From an uncultured Eudoraea sp. (lineage in GTDB: Bacteria; Bacteroidota; Bacteroidia; Flavobacteriales; Flavobacteriaceae), in assembly GCA_947258555.1 (NCBI GenBank), contig CAMYJF010000009.1, positions 29,697 to 93,696 on the forward strand: a stretch of 64,000 nt of DNA, in the 5' to 3' direction. Both the position numbers and the translations under genes were made by a program. Below, one piece after another: positions 46,781 to 56,900 of this stretch (position 1 is the first letter of the stretch; every line of letters starts with the position of its first letter). Under the pieces are notes generated by a model that did not search any database, was not told the DNA's origin, and saw only the letters and a program-made list of their open reading frames with translations.

Positions 46781-47386
46781 TTATAAGTTCAATTTGAGTT
46801 GTTCTGGCAGTAATCGAAAACTTTTTCTGTGATATTCAGTCGGGCCATAATTGGCAATGGCCTTTCTGTGTTCTAGAGTTGGATATCCCTTATTCTGTTT
46901 CCAGTTATAGACCGGGTATTCTTCGTGCAATGAAGCCATGAAGGCATCCCGATGTGTCTTTGCCAATATGGAAGCGGCAGCAATGCTCATAAAACGGGCA
47001 TCTCCTTTGATCATGCACTGGTGCCGTATCTTTTTATAGGAATAGAATTTATTGCCGTCTACAAGGATCAAAGAGGGTGCTTGACCCAGTTGGTCAAGTG
47101 CCTTGTGCATCCCCAGGATAGAAGCTTTTAAAATATTGATCTGATCTATGGTTTCCGGGTCAATATGGGCAACAGCATAGGCAAGTGCTTCCCGTTTGAT
47201 CTCTTCGGCCAATTGATCCCGAAGCGCATGTGTAAGTTGCTTGGAGTCGTTCAGAACGGCATTTGAATAGTCAGGAGGTAGAATAACGGCCGCAGCGGTT
47301 ACAGGACCTGCAAGGCAGCCTCTTCCGGCTTCATCGGTCCCGGCTTCATCGGGTGATTCAAAAAAGGGTTGCAACATCAGTAGCAA
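46781..47386 (-). CDS. rnhB: ribonuclease HII
   Basis: This 201-residue enzyme removes ribonucleotides from DNA and RNA from RNA-DNA hybrids. The motif [18 protein letters not shown] supplies metal ligands Asp18 and Glu19. VDGN (near 110) gives the third Asp, and [12 protein letters not shown] the fourth. The start could be codon 1 or Met4; length is normal for the family. Confidence 0.95.
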   Translation of the reverse strand: MLLMLQPFFESPDEAGTDEAGRGCLAGPVTAAAVILPPDYSNAVLNDSKQLTHALRDQLAEEIKREALAYAVAHIDPETIDQINILKASILGMHKALDQLGQAPSLILVDGNKFYSYKKIRHQCMIKGDARFMSIAAASILAKTHRDAFMASLHEEYPVYNWKQNKGYPTLEHRKAIANYGPTEYHRKSFRLLPEQLKLNL

Positions 47387-47548
47387 AGTGTTGTTTACGT
47401 AAAGATTTTCTTGCTATTCGCAGCACAAACTTACGGACTCACGCTATTTCAGAAAAAAAATTCGTCTACCATTGATTCGAATCCTGGCAATTCCTTTGAT
47501 TATTAGCCAATAATTCATGACATTAGATGAATAATCAAAAATCAAGTT
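47387..47548 (+). other. upstream region of the SusC gene
   Basis: Non-coding. AT-rich around 47440-47548, presumably holding the promoter of the SusCD unit, but I find no clear TTG/TAnnTTTG pair. No regulator gene is adjacent. Confidence 0.4.
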
Positions 47549-50500
47549 ATGAAATTATCGTATACCTGGATTCTAGCACCAATATTGGTGCTATCTATGG
47601 GTTACTCTTTTGGTCAAGAGAAATCAATTACCGGTACGGTTACCGATCAGAGCGGTATTGCACTTCCCGGGGTTTCAGTAATTATTGTGGGGACAAGCAC
47701 GGGAACTCAGACGGATTTTGACGGCAATTATGCTATCAGTGCTGCTGTAGGCCAGGTGCTTCAGTATAGTTACATAGGACAGCGCACACTTCGGCGCACT
47801 GTCGGTGCTGCAAATGTGATCGATATACAATTGGAAGAAGATACAGAAGCGTTAGAAGAAGTTGTAGTTGTCGGTTATGGTACTACTACAAAGAAAGCAT
47901 ATGCCGGTACAGCCGCAACTATCGTAACCGAAAATCTTGAAGCAAAAAACTTTTCGAACGTAACACAGGCCTTGACCGGTGAAGTAGCTGGTGTTACCGT
48001 AGTAAACACATCTGGTCAACCAGGTACGGTCGGCACGGTTCGTATTCGAGGATATGGTTCACCAAGGGGAAACAGAGCGCCACTTTATGTTATAGATGGT
48101 ATCCCTTTTGCTGGGAACTTTGACCTGAATTCGGTAAACCCAGCCGATATTGAAAGCACAACCATTCTTAAGGATGCCACTGCTACCGCCATTTATGGTT
48201 CCAGGGGTGCCAACGGAGTAATTTTGATTACTACCAAAAGTGGTCGCGGAGAAGATGCCTACATCGAAGTGGACGTTAAAACCGGAATCAACGATCAAAT
48301 TATTCCCAGATATGAAGTAGTCACCTCTCCAGAGGACTATATAGGTTATGTTTGGGAAGGGCTATTTAATAGAGGCGTCGTTACGGGTGAATCGGACCCA
48401 ATTGCATTTGCAAACGATAATCTTTTAGGCAACAACGGAATTGGAGATGGTTATAACCTGTGGAACGTTAGTTCTGCTGCGGATTTGATTGACCCAGCAA
48501 CCGGAACGGTAAGATCAGGGGTTGAGCGTTTATTTACTCCTGAAAAATATGTTGATGAAGCGTTCAGTGATGGTACCAGAACAGAGGCCAATTTAAGGGC
48601 TGGGGGGAGTAACGAAAATTCACAATACTTCGCATCTGTAGGATATTTAGAGGATCAAGGGTATGCTATAAACTCTGATTTTAAAAGGTATACCACACGT
48701 TTGAATTTAAATTCAAAAATCAAACCATGGTTAAAAGTAGGGGCGAACATTTCATATGTTCACTCACAGAGCACCAATAATGGTCAAATTGTAGGTTCTG
48801 AAAACCTCTTTGAGTTTGCTGATAAAATGGCACCGATTTATCCGGTGTTTGCCAGATTTCCTAATACGGCAAATTTAATTCCGGATCCAATATTTGGGGG
48901 GGCACAGTACGATTATGGTAGCCCGACTGGAGATTTAAACGGATTTACAAGAGCACGTCCTAACGCGAATCTTTTGAATCCAATTGGATCTGCCTTATAC
49001 GATTTCGACGGCAGGGAAACAAATGCAATCAATGGTAATTTATCTGCAGAAGTAGAACTCACAGACTATTTAAAGTTTGAATTGAAATATGGCGGGCAGT
49101 ATTCATTTGAAAGAAGAGATAATGCCAGCAATAACGTATATGGTACAGGTGCCAATCCAAACGGGACTTTAAACGTTCGTGACAGGATTCGATTCTCAGA
49201 AACGTTCCTTCAATTGTTGCGCTACAACAAAAAATTTGGAATTCATACATTGGAAGTATTGGTAGCACATGAAACTTTCGAAAGAGGCTTTAGCCAATCA
49301 CAACAGTTTAAAGAAAATGTTGTAGTACCAGGTTTATATGTACTGAACAACTATTTAATCAGTACCAGCCCTGCAAGCGGATATGATAATAACTCAGGTA
49401 TTGAGTCTTACTTTGGTCAATTTAATTATAATTTTGATGGTAAGTATTTCTTAACAGGTTCGTTAAGGACTGATGGGTCTTCCCGATTTGTCAATGAGCA
49501 ATGGGGTACTTTCGGATCAATCGGTGCGGCATGGGTTGTTAGTGAAGAAAACTTTATGGCTGACAGCTTTTTTAGTTATTTGAAACTAAAAGCCTCATAC
49601 GGTGTGACTGGTGACCAGGATGGTGTGGATACAGCAGTTGGTTTCACCGCCTTTAATGCCAATTTAGTTGGGGGTGGTTTAGCACTTTCTGAAATCAATC
49701 CCGGGAACCCTGATCTGACATGGGAAACATCAAAAATGTTACAAGGGGGTCTAGAAATGAGTATTGGAACTTTCTTGGATGTTAATCTGGATTACTACCG
49801 AAAAAATACGGATAATCTGTTCTTTAATCAAAGGGTAGGTCCATCTGCAGGGTTTTCATCAATATTGGTAAATGATGGGGAAGTATTGAACGAAGGATTT
49901 GAATTCGATGTGAATGCACAAGTGATAAATTCAGAAGATTTTAGATTGAACTTCTCAATTAATGGTGAAGTTTTAAATAATGAGTTTATCACCATGCCAT
50001 TGGATCCTTCAACAGGAATGCCCAAAATTATAGATGAGAATTCAAGTTTAGATGGCAATTATGCCTATGCAGTTGGGCGCTCGATATTTGATTTTTACAT
50101 GAGAGAATGGGCCGGTGTTGATCCTTCCGACGGTGCACCAACTTGGTTCCAGTATTTCGATGACCAAAACAACAATGGGGTTTTGGATGATGATGAAGGT
50201 GATTTCTCTGTTTTGCCAAATGGAGATGAGTCCACCACAAGTTCACTTTATGAATATCAGTTGGCTGCCCCGGATGCCAATATTCAAAGAAGGGTGACCA
50301 AATCGTTTGATGAGGGTACTCAGGTATACTTAGGTAAATCATTTATCCCTGATGTACGAGGTGCCTTTAGAATAGGAGGTGGTTGGAAGAATTTTGATTT
50401 CTCGACTCAGTTCACCTATAGCCTCGGTGGTTATGCCTACGATGGTCAATATGGAGAATTGATGAGTGATCGTTTTGGAGCTGCTGGAAACAATTTCCAT

Positions 50501-50839
50501 AAAGATATTGCGAACAGATGGCAACAACCTGGCGACATCACCAATGTGCCGATTTTGTCAGATAACGCAGTTGTAAATGGAACTAGCGTCTCATCTCGAT
50601 TTATTATAAGCTCCGATTTTCTGGCATTGAACAATGCCAGGCTTGGATACACATTTACCAACAAAATGCTGGATAGATCAGGCATTGATGGTTTAAACTT
50701 TTGGGTGTCTGGAGACAACCTATTTATAAATACCGCACGTGATGGATTTAATCCCGCAGTTAGGGAAGTAGGTAGCTCGGGGCGCAGGATCTACGCTCCT
50801 CCTACTACTGTTACCTTGGGTGTTAGAGTTAAGTTATAA
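47549..50839 (+). CDS. SusC/RagA-family TonB-linked outer membrane protein
   Basis: This 1096-residue beta-barrel transporter has a signal peptide (to FGQ, about 23). The carboxypeptidase-regulatory-like domain (about 25-105) has SITGTVTDQSGIALPGVSV. Next come a conserved EEVVVVGYGTTTKK segment, the plug (about 120-230) with VRIRGYGSPRGNRAPLYVID and ATAIYGSRGANGVILITTKS, and the TonB-dependent barrel ending VTLGVRVKL. It works with the SusD-like lipoprotein 16 bp downstream to import large nutrients such as glycans or peptides. Confidence 0.96.
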   Translation: MKLSYTWILAPILVLSMGYSFGQEKSITGTVTDQSGIALPGVSVIIVGTSTGTQTDFDGNYAISAAVGQVLQYSYIGQRTLRRTVGAANVIDIQLEEDTEALEEVVVVGYGTTTKKAYAGTAATIVTENLEAKNFSNVTQALTGEVAGVTVVNTSGQPGTVGTVRIRGYGSPRGNRAPLYVIDGIPFAGNFDLNSVNPADIESTTILKDATATAIYGSRGANGVILITTKSGRGEDAYIEVDVKTGINDQIIPRYEVVTSPEDYIGYVWEGLFNRGVVTGESDPIAFANDNLLGNNGIGDGYNLWNVSSAADLIDPATGTVRSGVERLFTPEKYVDEAFSDGTRTEANLRAGGSNENSQYFASVGYLEDQGYAINSDFKRYTTRLNLNSKIKPWLKVGANISYVHSQSTNNGQIVGSENLFEFADKMAPIYPVFARFPNTANLIPDPIFGGAQYDYGSPTGDLNGFTRARPNANLLNPIGSALYDFDGRETNAINGNLSAEVELTDYLKFELKYGGQYSFERRDNASNNVYGTGANPNGTLNVRDRIRFSETFLQLLRYNKKFGIHTLEVLVAHETFERGFSQSQQFKENVVVPGLYVLNNYLISTSPASGYDNNSGIESYFGQFNYNFDGKYFLTGSLRTDGSSRFVNEQWGTFGSIGAAWVVSEENFMADSFFSYLKLKASYGVTGDQDGVDTAVGFTAFNANLVGGGLALSEINPGNPDLTWETSKMLQGGLEMSIGTFLDVNLDYYRKNTDNLFFNQRVGPSAGFSSILVNDGEVLNEGFEFDVNAQVINSEDFRLNFSINGEVLNNEFITMPLDPSTGMPKIIDENSSLDGNYAYAVGRSIFDFYMREWAGVDPSDGAPTWFQYFDDQNNNGVLDDDEGDFSVLPNGDESTTSSLYEYQLAAPDANIQRRVTKSFDEGTQVYLGKSFIPDVRGAFRIGGGWKNFDFSTQFTYSLGGYAYDGQYGELMSDRFGAAGNNFHKDIANRWQQPGDITNVPILSDNAVVNGTSVSSRFIISSDFLALNNARLGYTFTNKMLDRSGIDGLNFWVSGDNLFINTARDGFNPAVREVGSSGRRIYAPPTTVTLGVRVKL

Positions 50840-50855
50840 ATAAAAAAAAGCAGTT

Positions 50856-52358
50856 ATGAAGAAAAATGTATTAACAATTGTATTATCGACTTTGATTGTA
50901 CTGACGTACAGTTGTGAAGACGATTTATTAGACAATAGTGGGATATCTGGAGAGAGCCAACCCACGCAAAACCTGACTTCGGAACAATTGGCTGAAGGCT
51001 CAAATGAAAACCCTGAGATTCCAGCCTCTTTTATAGGGGGCTTGTACTCCCAGATGGTTGAAGTTGGTAGCGGTGGCACAACAGGTCACGATGATTTTGG
51101 CCATAAAGCCTATGATGTATTTGGTGACATGATGAGCGGTGATATGGCGCTTAGTGTGAGCACCTATGGTTGGTATCGCGCAAGTATTACTGAGCTTCAG
51201 GCTATGACAGATTTTACCTTTGGCGATAATCGTCAGGTTTGGAGATATTACTACCGAATCGTGCGATCGGCCAATACGGTTATCGATGGTTTGGGGGGAA
51301 ATGATGTTACCCCGGAAGGAGATGCGCGATTTGCATACGGGCAGGCATTGGCCATGAGAGCACATTCCTACTTTTATTTGGCCCAATTTTATCAACGAGA
51401 ATACGATCCTTCAGAACCTATCTTGCCGTTATATATGGAGCCTAGTGCCGAAAATGCTGAAAAGGCCACTGCGGAGACCATCTATAACCAAATGGAAATA
51501 GATCTGAATCGGGCAATTGATTTGTTGGACGGCTTTAACAGAACGCAAAAAAATGAGGTGAATCAAGATGTTGCCCGAATGATTTTGGCCTATGTTTTAG
51601 GCGCAAAAGGCGGGAATGATTCGGAAGTAGCCAGTCTTACGCAAGCGGTAATTAATGCAGGTAACCATTCCATGCTTTCTGCGGGTGAGGTCACTAACGG
51701 CTTTGCCGACGTGAACACTTCTAGTTGGATGTGGGGTATTGATATTACTTCAGAACTTGGCATAAATTTGATTTCCTGGTGGGGTCAGATCGATTCATAC
51801 TCCTTTAGCTATGCATGGGCAGGGGACTATAAGGCCATCGACCAGTCATTGTATGATGCTATACCGGCAGATGATGTCAGAAAGTCTCAGTTTTTAAATG
51901 ATCCAGAAGACGGACGAAACCTGCAACCTTTATTTAAATTTTATGCTTCTGACCAGATCGGTGGCGTATCCCAAACTGTTAGTGCAGATTATGTTTACAT
52001 GAGAATTGAAGAAGCATATTTGTTGAATGCAGAGGCAAACGCTAGAAGTGGTAATGAAGGTGCGGCAAGAACCAGCTTAAAATCTTTATTGGATTTGAGA
52101 GTTTCCAGCTCCTCATATGTTGATGGCTTGAGTGGGCAGGCATTGGAAGATGAGATATACCTGCAAACCCGTATCGAAATGTGGGGTGAGGGTAAGAGCT
52201 TTTTAGCATTGAAGCGAAATAAAGGAACAATTGTTAGAGGATCAAATCACTTGTCCTTAATAGGTGTTCCGATTCCTTACAATGATGAAAGGCTCCAATT
52301 TGAGATTCCGTTGGATGAAATTCAGAATAATCCTTTCGTAAATAATCAAAATAACTAA
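50856..52358 (+). CDS. SusD/RagB-family nutrient-binding lipoprotein
   Basis: This 500-residue protein has lipobox Cys20 (LTYSC). It carries the helical TPR-like SusD fold, with RIVRSANTVIDGLGGND, YGQALAMRAHSYFYLAQFYQ, MRIEEAYLLNAEANARSG, and the C-terminal TRIEMWGEGKSFLALKRNKG region typical of the family. It caps the preceding SusC barrel. Substrate is not predictable because no glycoside hydrolase, sulfatase or peptidase clusters with it. Confidence 0.95.
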   Translation: MKKNVLTIVLSTLIVLTYSCEDDLLDNSGISGESQPTQNLTSEQLAEGSNENPEIPASFIGGLYSQMVEVGSGGTTGHDDFGHKAYDVFGDMMSGDMALSVSTYGWYRASITELQAMTDFTFGDNRQVWRYYYRIVRSANTVIDGLGGNDVTPEGDARFAYGQALAMRAHSYFYLAQFYQREYDPSEPILPLYMEPSAENAEKATAETIYNQMEIDLNRAIDLLDGFNRTQKNEVNQDVARMILAYVLGAKGGNDSEVASLTQAVINAGNHSMLSAGEVTNGFADVNTSSWMWGIDITSELGINLISWWGQIDSYSFSYAWAGDYKAIDQSLYDAIPADDVRKSQFLNDPEDGRNLQPLFKFYASDQIGGVSQTVSADYVYMRIEEAYLLNAEANARSGNEGAARTSLKSLLDLRVSSSSYVDGLSGQALEDEIYLQTRIEMWGEGKSFLALKRNKGTIVRGSNHLSLIGVPIPYNDERLQFEIPLDEIQNNPFVNNQNN

Positions 52359-52392
52359 ATAGGTCACTAACCTATCAATTAATAGGAGAAGA

Positions 52393-53124
52393 ATGAAAAA
52401 GCTAAGATTTGCATGCATGGTGATGCTAATGGGCGCATTATTTTACAATTGTGAAGATGCCCCATCGTTAACTATACCACCTGCAGAATATATCACCTTT
52501 GAATCCGATGGAGCTGTTGCTCTTGTGGCCTTAAACGGCACTGGAGAAATAACGATTTCTGTTTATGCGTCAAGAATACAGTCTTCAGATTTGTTGTTGG
52601 ATATAGATATCGATGAGAGTTCCACTGCCAGTCCTGTATCTTATACAGTACCACCTAATGTTACAATACCTTCCGGTAGTAATGAGGGCTCTTTTACGAT
52701 TTCTTTGTTAGATGAAGAGATAAGTAATGCTGGAGAAACGTTGGTCCTTAAATTGATTAACCTGGATTCTGGTGATAGTGCATTTATAGGTGAACCTATA
52801 ACAATTTCTTTGGTTAGGGATTGTCCTTCAAATTTAGAAGGTGATTATGTTTACGCTGATGGAAATCAGAAGGTGGCAACCATTGTAAGAACCGGTACAA
52901 ATACCTATTCGGTTAGTGGAGACAGCGCATTTACGACGGATTATGTATTCAATATTATAGACGTCTGTAATGAAATTACAGTGACGGGTGGAGAAATAGC
53001 AGATAGTTTTGGTCTTGCGGTTTCAGGCAATGGCACTGTTGATGCCAATACGGGGAATATTACAATATTTTATACCGTAGAAGGTAATTTGGATAATTGG
53101 GAAATGACTCTGGTGAAACAATAA
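52393..53124 (+). CDS. lipoprotein of the SusCD locus, Calx-beta-like
   Basis: This 243-residue lipoprotein has lipobox Cys20 (GALFYNC). The first domain (about 35-140) is beta-sandwich with ITISVYASRIQSSD, NVTIPSGSNEGSFTISLLDEE and a final ETLVLKLINLDSGDSA, close to a Calx-beta pattern. The second domain (about 145-243) is beta-rich without known motifs. Third gene of the SusC-SusD transcript (34 bp after SusD), so it is probably a surface-exposed accessory protein for ligand capture. Confidence 0.8.
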   Translation: MKKLRFACMVMLMGALFYNCEDAPSLTIPPAEYITFESDGAVALVALNGTGEITISVYASRIQSSDLLLDIDIDESSTASPVSYTVPPNVTIPSGSNEGSFTISLLDEEISNAGETLVLKLINLDSGDSAFIGEPITISLVRDCPSNLEGDYVYADGNQKVATIVRTGTNTYSVSGDSAFTTDYVFNIIDVCNEITVTGGEIADSFGLAVSGNGTVDANTGNITIFYTVEGNLDNWEMTLVKQ

Positions 53125-53145
53125 TTTCTTGTCTTATTTAAAAAT

Positions 53146-53169
53146 AAGGGACACAAATTGGTGTCCCTT
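53146..53169 (+). terminator. terminator of the SusCD locus
   Basis: AAGGGACAC / GTGTCCCTT stem with an AAATTG loop, followed by a T-rich stretch (TCTATTTT). Confidence 0.8.
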
Positions 53170-53216
53170 TCTATTTTATTAAATTTCAATGTTCTCCTGC
53201 TGTTTTACCTCTGTAA

Positions 53217-53945
53217 TTAAAGGATTTTAAAATCAAAAATGCTTGAAATAGAATTGTTTCCCAGTTCATCTATTGTTACAACTCTCCAATAATATGTATT
53301 TCCAGAGCTAACGGCAACGTCGTTTATGAAATTATCATTAGTAGCAACTAAGGATGTTGTGGGAGTAGTTTCTGTTCCAAAAAACACTTCATAACTTAAA
53401 ATATCGTCATCCAGGTCAGTTGCAATCCATTCTAAGGTCACTGTACTTGTAGAAGCAGCCAAATTCATTCCTCGGGCAGGATTGATTGCTTCAGCAGGGA
53501 AGGGGGCATAGTTCTCAACCCCGGGTCCGGCGTTATAAAAACGCCAGCTAGCACTATTGGCGGTGGCATTTGTTCCAATTCTTCTGGATTCTACAAACCA
53601 TTCATAGGGATTGCCACGTGTCAGATTAATGAGTTTGTTATTTGTTGTAGACGTAAATGTTGTTGTACTCCCTGTGTTGAGGTCCGTAAGATGGACAACA
53701 TAACTATCAGTATTAGTTGAGGCATTCCACATAAAATCAACCCTGCTTTGGGCATCGCTCAAGATCTCACCTTCTGTGCATTCTGATTCATCATCCGGAA
53801 ATACCAAAGTGGCAGCTAAAGGCGCTGATATCGGATCGGGATCAGGATTTGGATTCGGATTTGGATTCCCATTCCCATCACCTCCACTGCTGCATCCTAC
53901 AAGTACAGATAAGGCCCATATCCATATATACTTTCTCATTTTCAT
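53217..53945 (-). CDS. lipoprotein with FN3-like repeats
   Basis: This 242-residue lipoprotein has lipobox Cys18 (VLVGC) followed by a Gly/Asn/Pro linker (SGGDGNGNPNPNPNPDPDP). Two fibronectin-III-like domains (about 45-140 and 145-242) have TDSYVVHLTDLNTGST, NPYEWFVESRR and the second-copy counterparts LSYEVFFGTETTPTT and NTYYWRVVTIDELGN. Its ATG overlaps the stop of the giant T9SS gene by 4 bp (ATGA), so the two are translated as a unit, and it may anchor or bind the same surface structure. Confidence 0.83.
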   Translation of the reverse strand: MKMRKYIWIWALSVLVGCSSGGDGNGNPNPNPNPDPDPISAPLAATLVFPDDESECTEGEILSDAQSRVDFMWNASTNTDSYVVHLTDLNTGSTTTFTSTTNNKLINLTRGNPYEWFVESRRIGTNATANSASWRFYNAGPGVENYAPFPAEAINPARGMNLAASTSTVTLEWIATDLDDDILSYEVFFGTETTPTTSLVATNDNFINDVAVSSGNTYYWRVVTIDELGNNSISSIFDFKIL

Positions 53946-56900
53946 CGCTTAATTATTTTGTAGTTGATCAGGGCCCTTGCCGTTCTGATGTTCATGAGGT
54001 AGACACTTTCAGGAAGCTCAGATACATTTATGCGGACCTCTTTATTGTCTAAACGAATTCGTTTGGAGTATACTTTTGATCCATTAACAGTAAATAAGCT
54101 TACAGTAACCTCCTCTGAACTCAGTTCGCCAAGGTAGGCACTTACCAGACCATTGCGAATAGGATTCGGATAGATAAGCAGTTCATCACTTAAGACAATG
54201 GTTTCTTCATAGACCCCCTGGCAGGGTTTCTCTGTGCGCACCCTAATTATATTCTCGACACGATCTAATGGAAGTGTAATGGAAGATTCTGCTGTTGTAT
54301 ACACTTTATCATTCACTTCGATGGTGTAGACTTTTCCTCCGTTCAGATCCAAAGTCACCTTATTATCAAGGCTGGAAACTTTTCCGAATACAGAAAGATC
54401 CTGAGGTTCATCGACCACTACTTCGTAGCACTGCTCATAGCCCGGTTCGCTATCTATGGAAAAACAAAGCGTGTAATTTCCGCCTACCAGATCGGTAAAG
54501 GAAATGATATCGGTAAATGACTGGATATCGTCTATGCCCTCTCCGGTCAATGCAACTGTATAATTCAAAATTTCCACAGCTTCAATTTCAATAGCGCCGT
54601 TGTTGCTGGAAATGCAGGATTCGCCTCGGGTGAGTATCCTGAAATTGGAAACCGGTAAGCTAAATACCTCACAACCGTTAACATCGACGATGGTACCAGC
54701 CGGTGTTTCGTCACATAAATCATTTGCGTTGGGCACATTGTCATTATCCGCATCGTCATCGCAGATATCCCCTAAACCGTCTTCATCAAAATCGGCTTGA
54801 TCTGCATTAGCAACCAATGGACAATTATCATCTGCATCCAAGATCCCATCGTTATCATCGTCCAGGTCACAAGCGTCTCCTTCTAAGTCGCCATCTGTAT
54901 CCAGCTGATCGGCATTGGCGATCAACGGACAATTATCATCAACATCCAGCACCCCATCATTGTCGTCATCCTCATCATCTACAAAACCATCAACTACAAA
55001 ATCATCTACGACTACACCTTCCTGGTTTACAAAAAAGTCTGAATGGAAGACAATTCTGAAAACAATATTTGTGGCTCCGGTAAGATCGGTCTCTCCGAGG
55101 GAGGCATTCAACGTAAAATCGTATGCATATTCTGTCATAGTAGCATTCGTGCCTGTCCATTGGGCCCCGGGACAAATTTGGCAATCGTCATCCTCGCCGG
55201 AAGTAGCATTAGTGCGGTTGCTGTTATACCAGTTTGGTTCGCTGCCAACAGCCCCCAGAACTTCCCAGCTAACCCCTCCGTCAATTGAATATTGGACATA
55301 TACCACATCCCAGTTTTCTTCCAGATCGTAGGCCATATTAAATTTCAAAACGGGGGCTACCACCGCAGACAGGTCGAAACACTCACTCAGTAGTAGTCCT
55401 TTTGTAACATCCGGATAATTACCGTCCAGGTTGGTGGCATATACCTGTGTGCCAGAAGTGGCCTGGTTTAATAAGGTTCCACCGGGCACTCCTTGTTCCC
55501 AAGTGCTTATATCGGAATTTTCATCAAATGTGACAAGCGCATCTTCTGCTGTTTCAAAAGTGTTAACCGTACTTGTTTCACCTACAGAATTGAAAATAAA
55601 ATCTTCTTCAATTACGTTATTATCGGCATAGGTATCATTGGTTGTTGTTGCCGTTACATTCAAGCCAAATACACCGGGCCGATTCGTAATTCCCGGCAGG
55701 GCAATGATCACTGATTCTCCTGATGCCAGGGTGACATTTTCCGTAAAATTTTCAGGCAATTCATCACTGAAATTATAAGTAATATCTACTGCAGTGATCG
55801 GATCCGTTCCTGTGTTTTCTACAACGATCTCCGGAACTGCATCTCCACATAATACTTCACTGCCGCCAGGACTTACACCTATCAAACGCAATTCTTCTGC
55901 CGGCACCTGTACCGGGATCGGGGATTGCCATACCCCGCGTCCGTAGGTAGAGGCCGTGATCACTTCATCATCCAAATTTATCTCCAGGTCACTGACCGCT
56001 ACTCCGGGGAAATTGGTAGAATATTCTTCCCATTCTGTCAGCGTATCATCCAAGCGATAGATCCCAAGATTTGTCCCCACATAGATCGGGTTGTCTGTAT
56101 GCCTCCCCTGGTGTGCAATGGCAAAGAACGCCTGGTCTGTTGGGAGATTCAATGAAATATCTTCTACTGTTCCCGGACTGCCATCCGGGTTTACAGGTAT
56201 TTTAAATACGTTACGTTCCCGATCTAGCTGTGTTTCCTGGTCGATTCCGGGACGCAGGGATGTTATAAAATACAGTTCGGACCCATCAGTTGAATTAACC
56301 GCTATATCCGAGATCTCAGCTGTTCCCTGGTAGAATGTTGTAAATGTAGTTCCGCCATCACTACTCCTGAATATACTACCACCTTCTGCGGCATACATAA
56401 CCTGAGGATCTGTCCTATCGACCTCGAGATCATCTATGTCAGACGAACCAAGATTCGTGGAAAGTTTTGTCCAAACATTGGTATCGAGCCTGTATACTGC
56501 ATCAAAACCGGAATATACTTCCCCATCACTTGCTATGGCCAACGGGGTGATCCAATTTCCTAAGATGGATCCTCCTGATGTACTTTGGGGCGAGCCCACA
56601 ATACCCACCGATTGTCCAGAGTTTATGGAAAGCTGTAGAAACTGTCCAAATTGAATAAAACCATAAATAAGGTTGTCATTCAATGGACTGATCTCATTGT
56701 CCATTCCATCGCCTCCAAAACCGTAGTAATTATTCCAGTTACCTCCTCCTAAAACTTGTCCGCCCTGATCCTGTAAACCCCCGGCCATTTTACCCGCATC
56801 GCTTTTAGAAACAGCTAAGCGATAGAATTGACCAATGGCCATCCCGGCTGTTTTATCTGTAAAGGTAGTAGCGCCATCATCAGATATATAAAGGCCTCCA

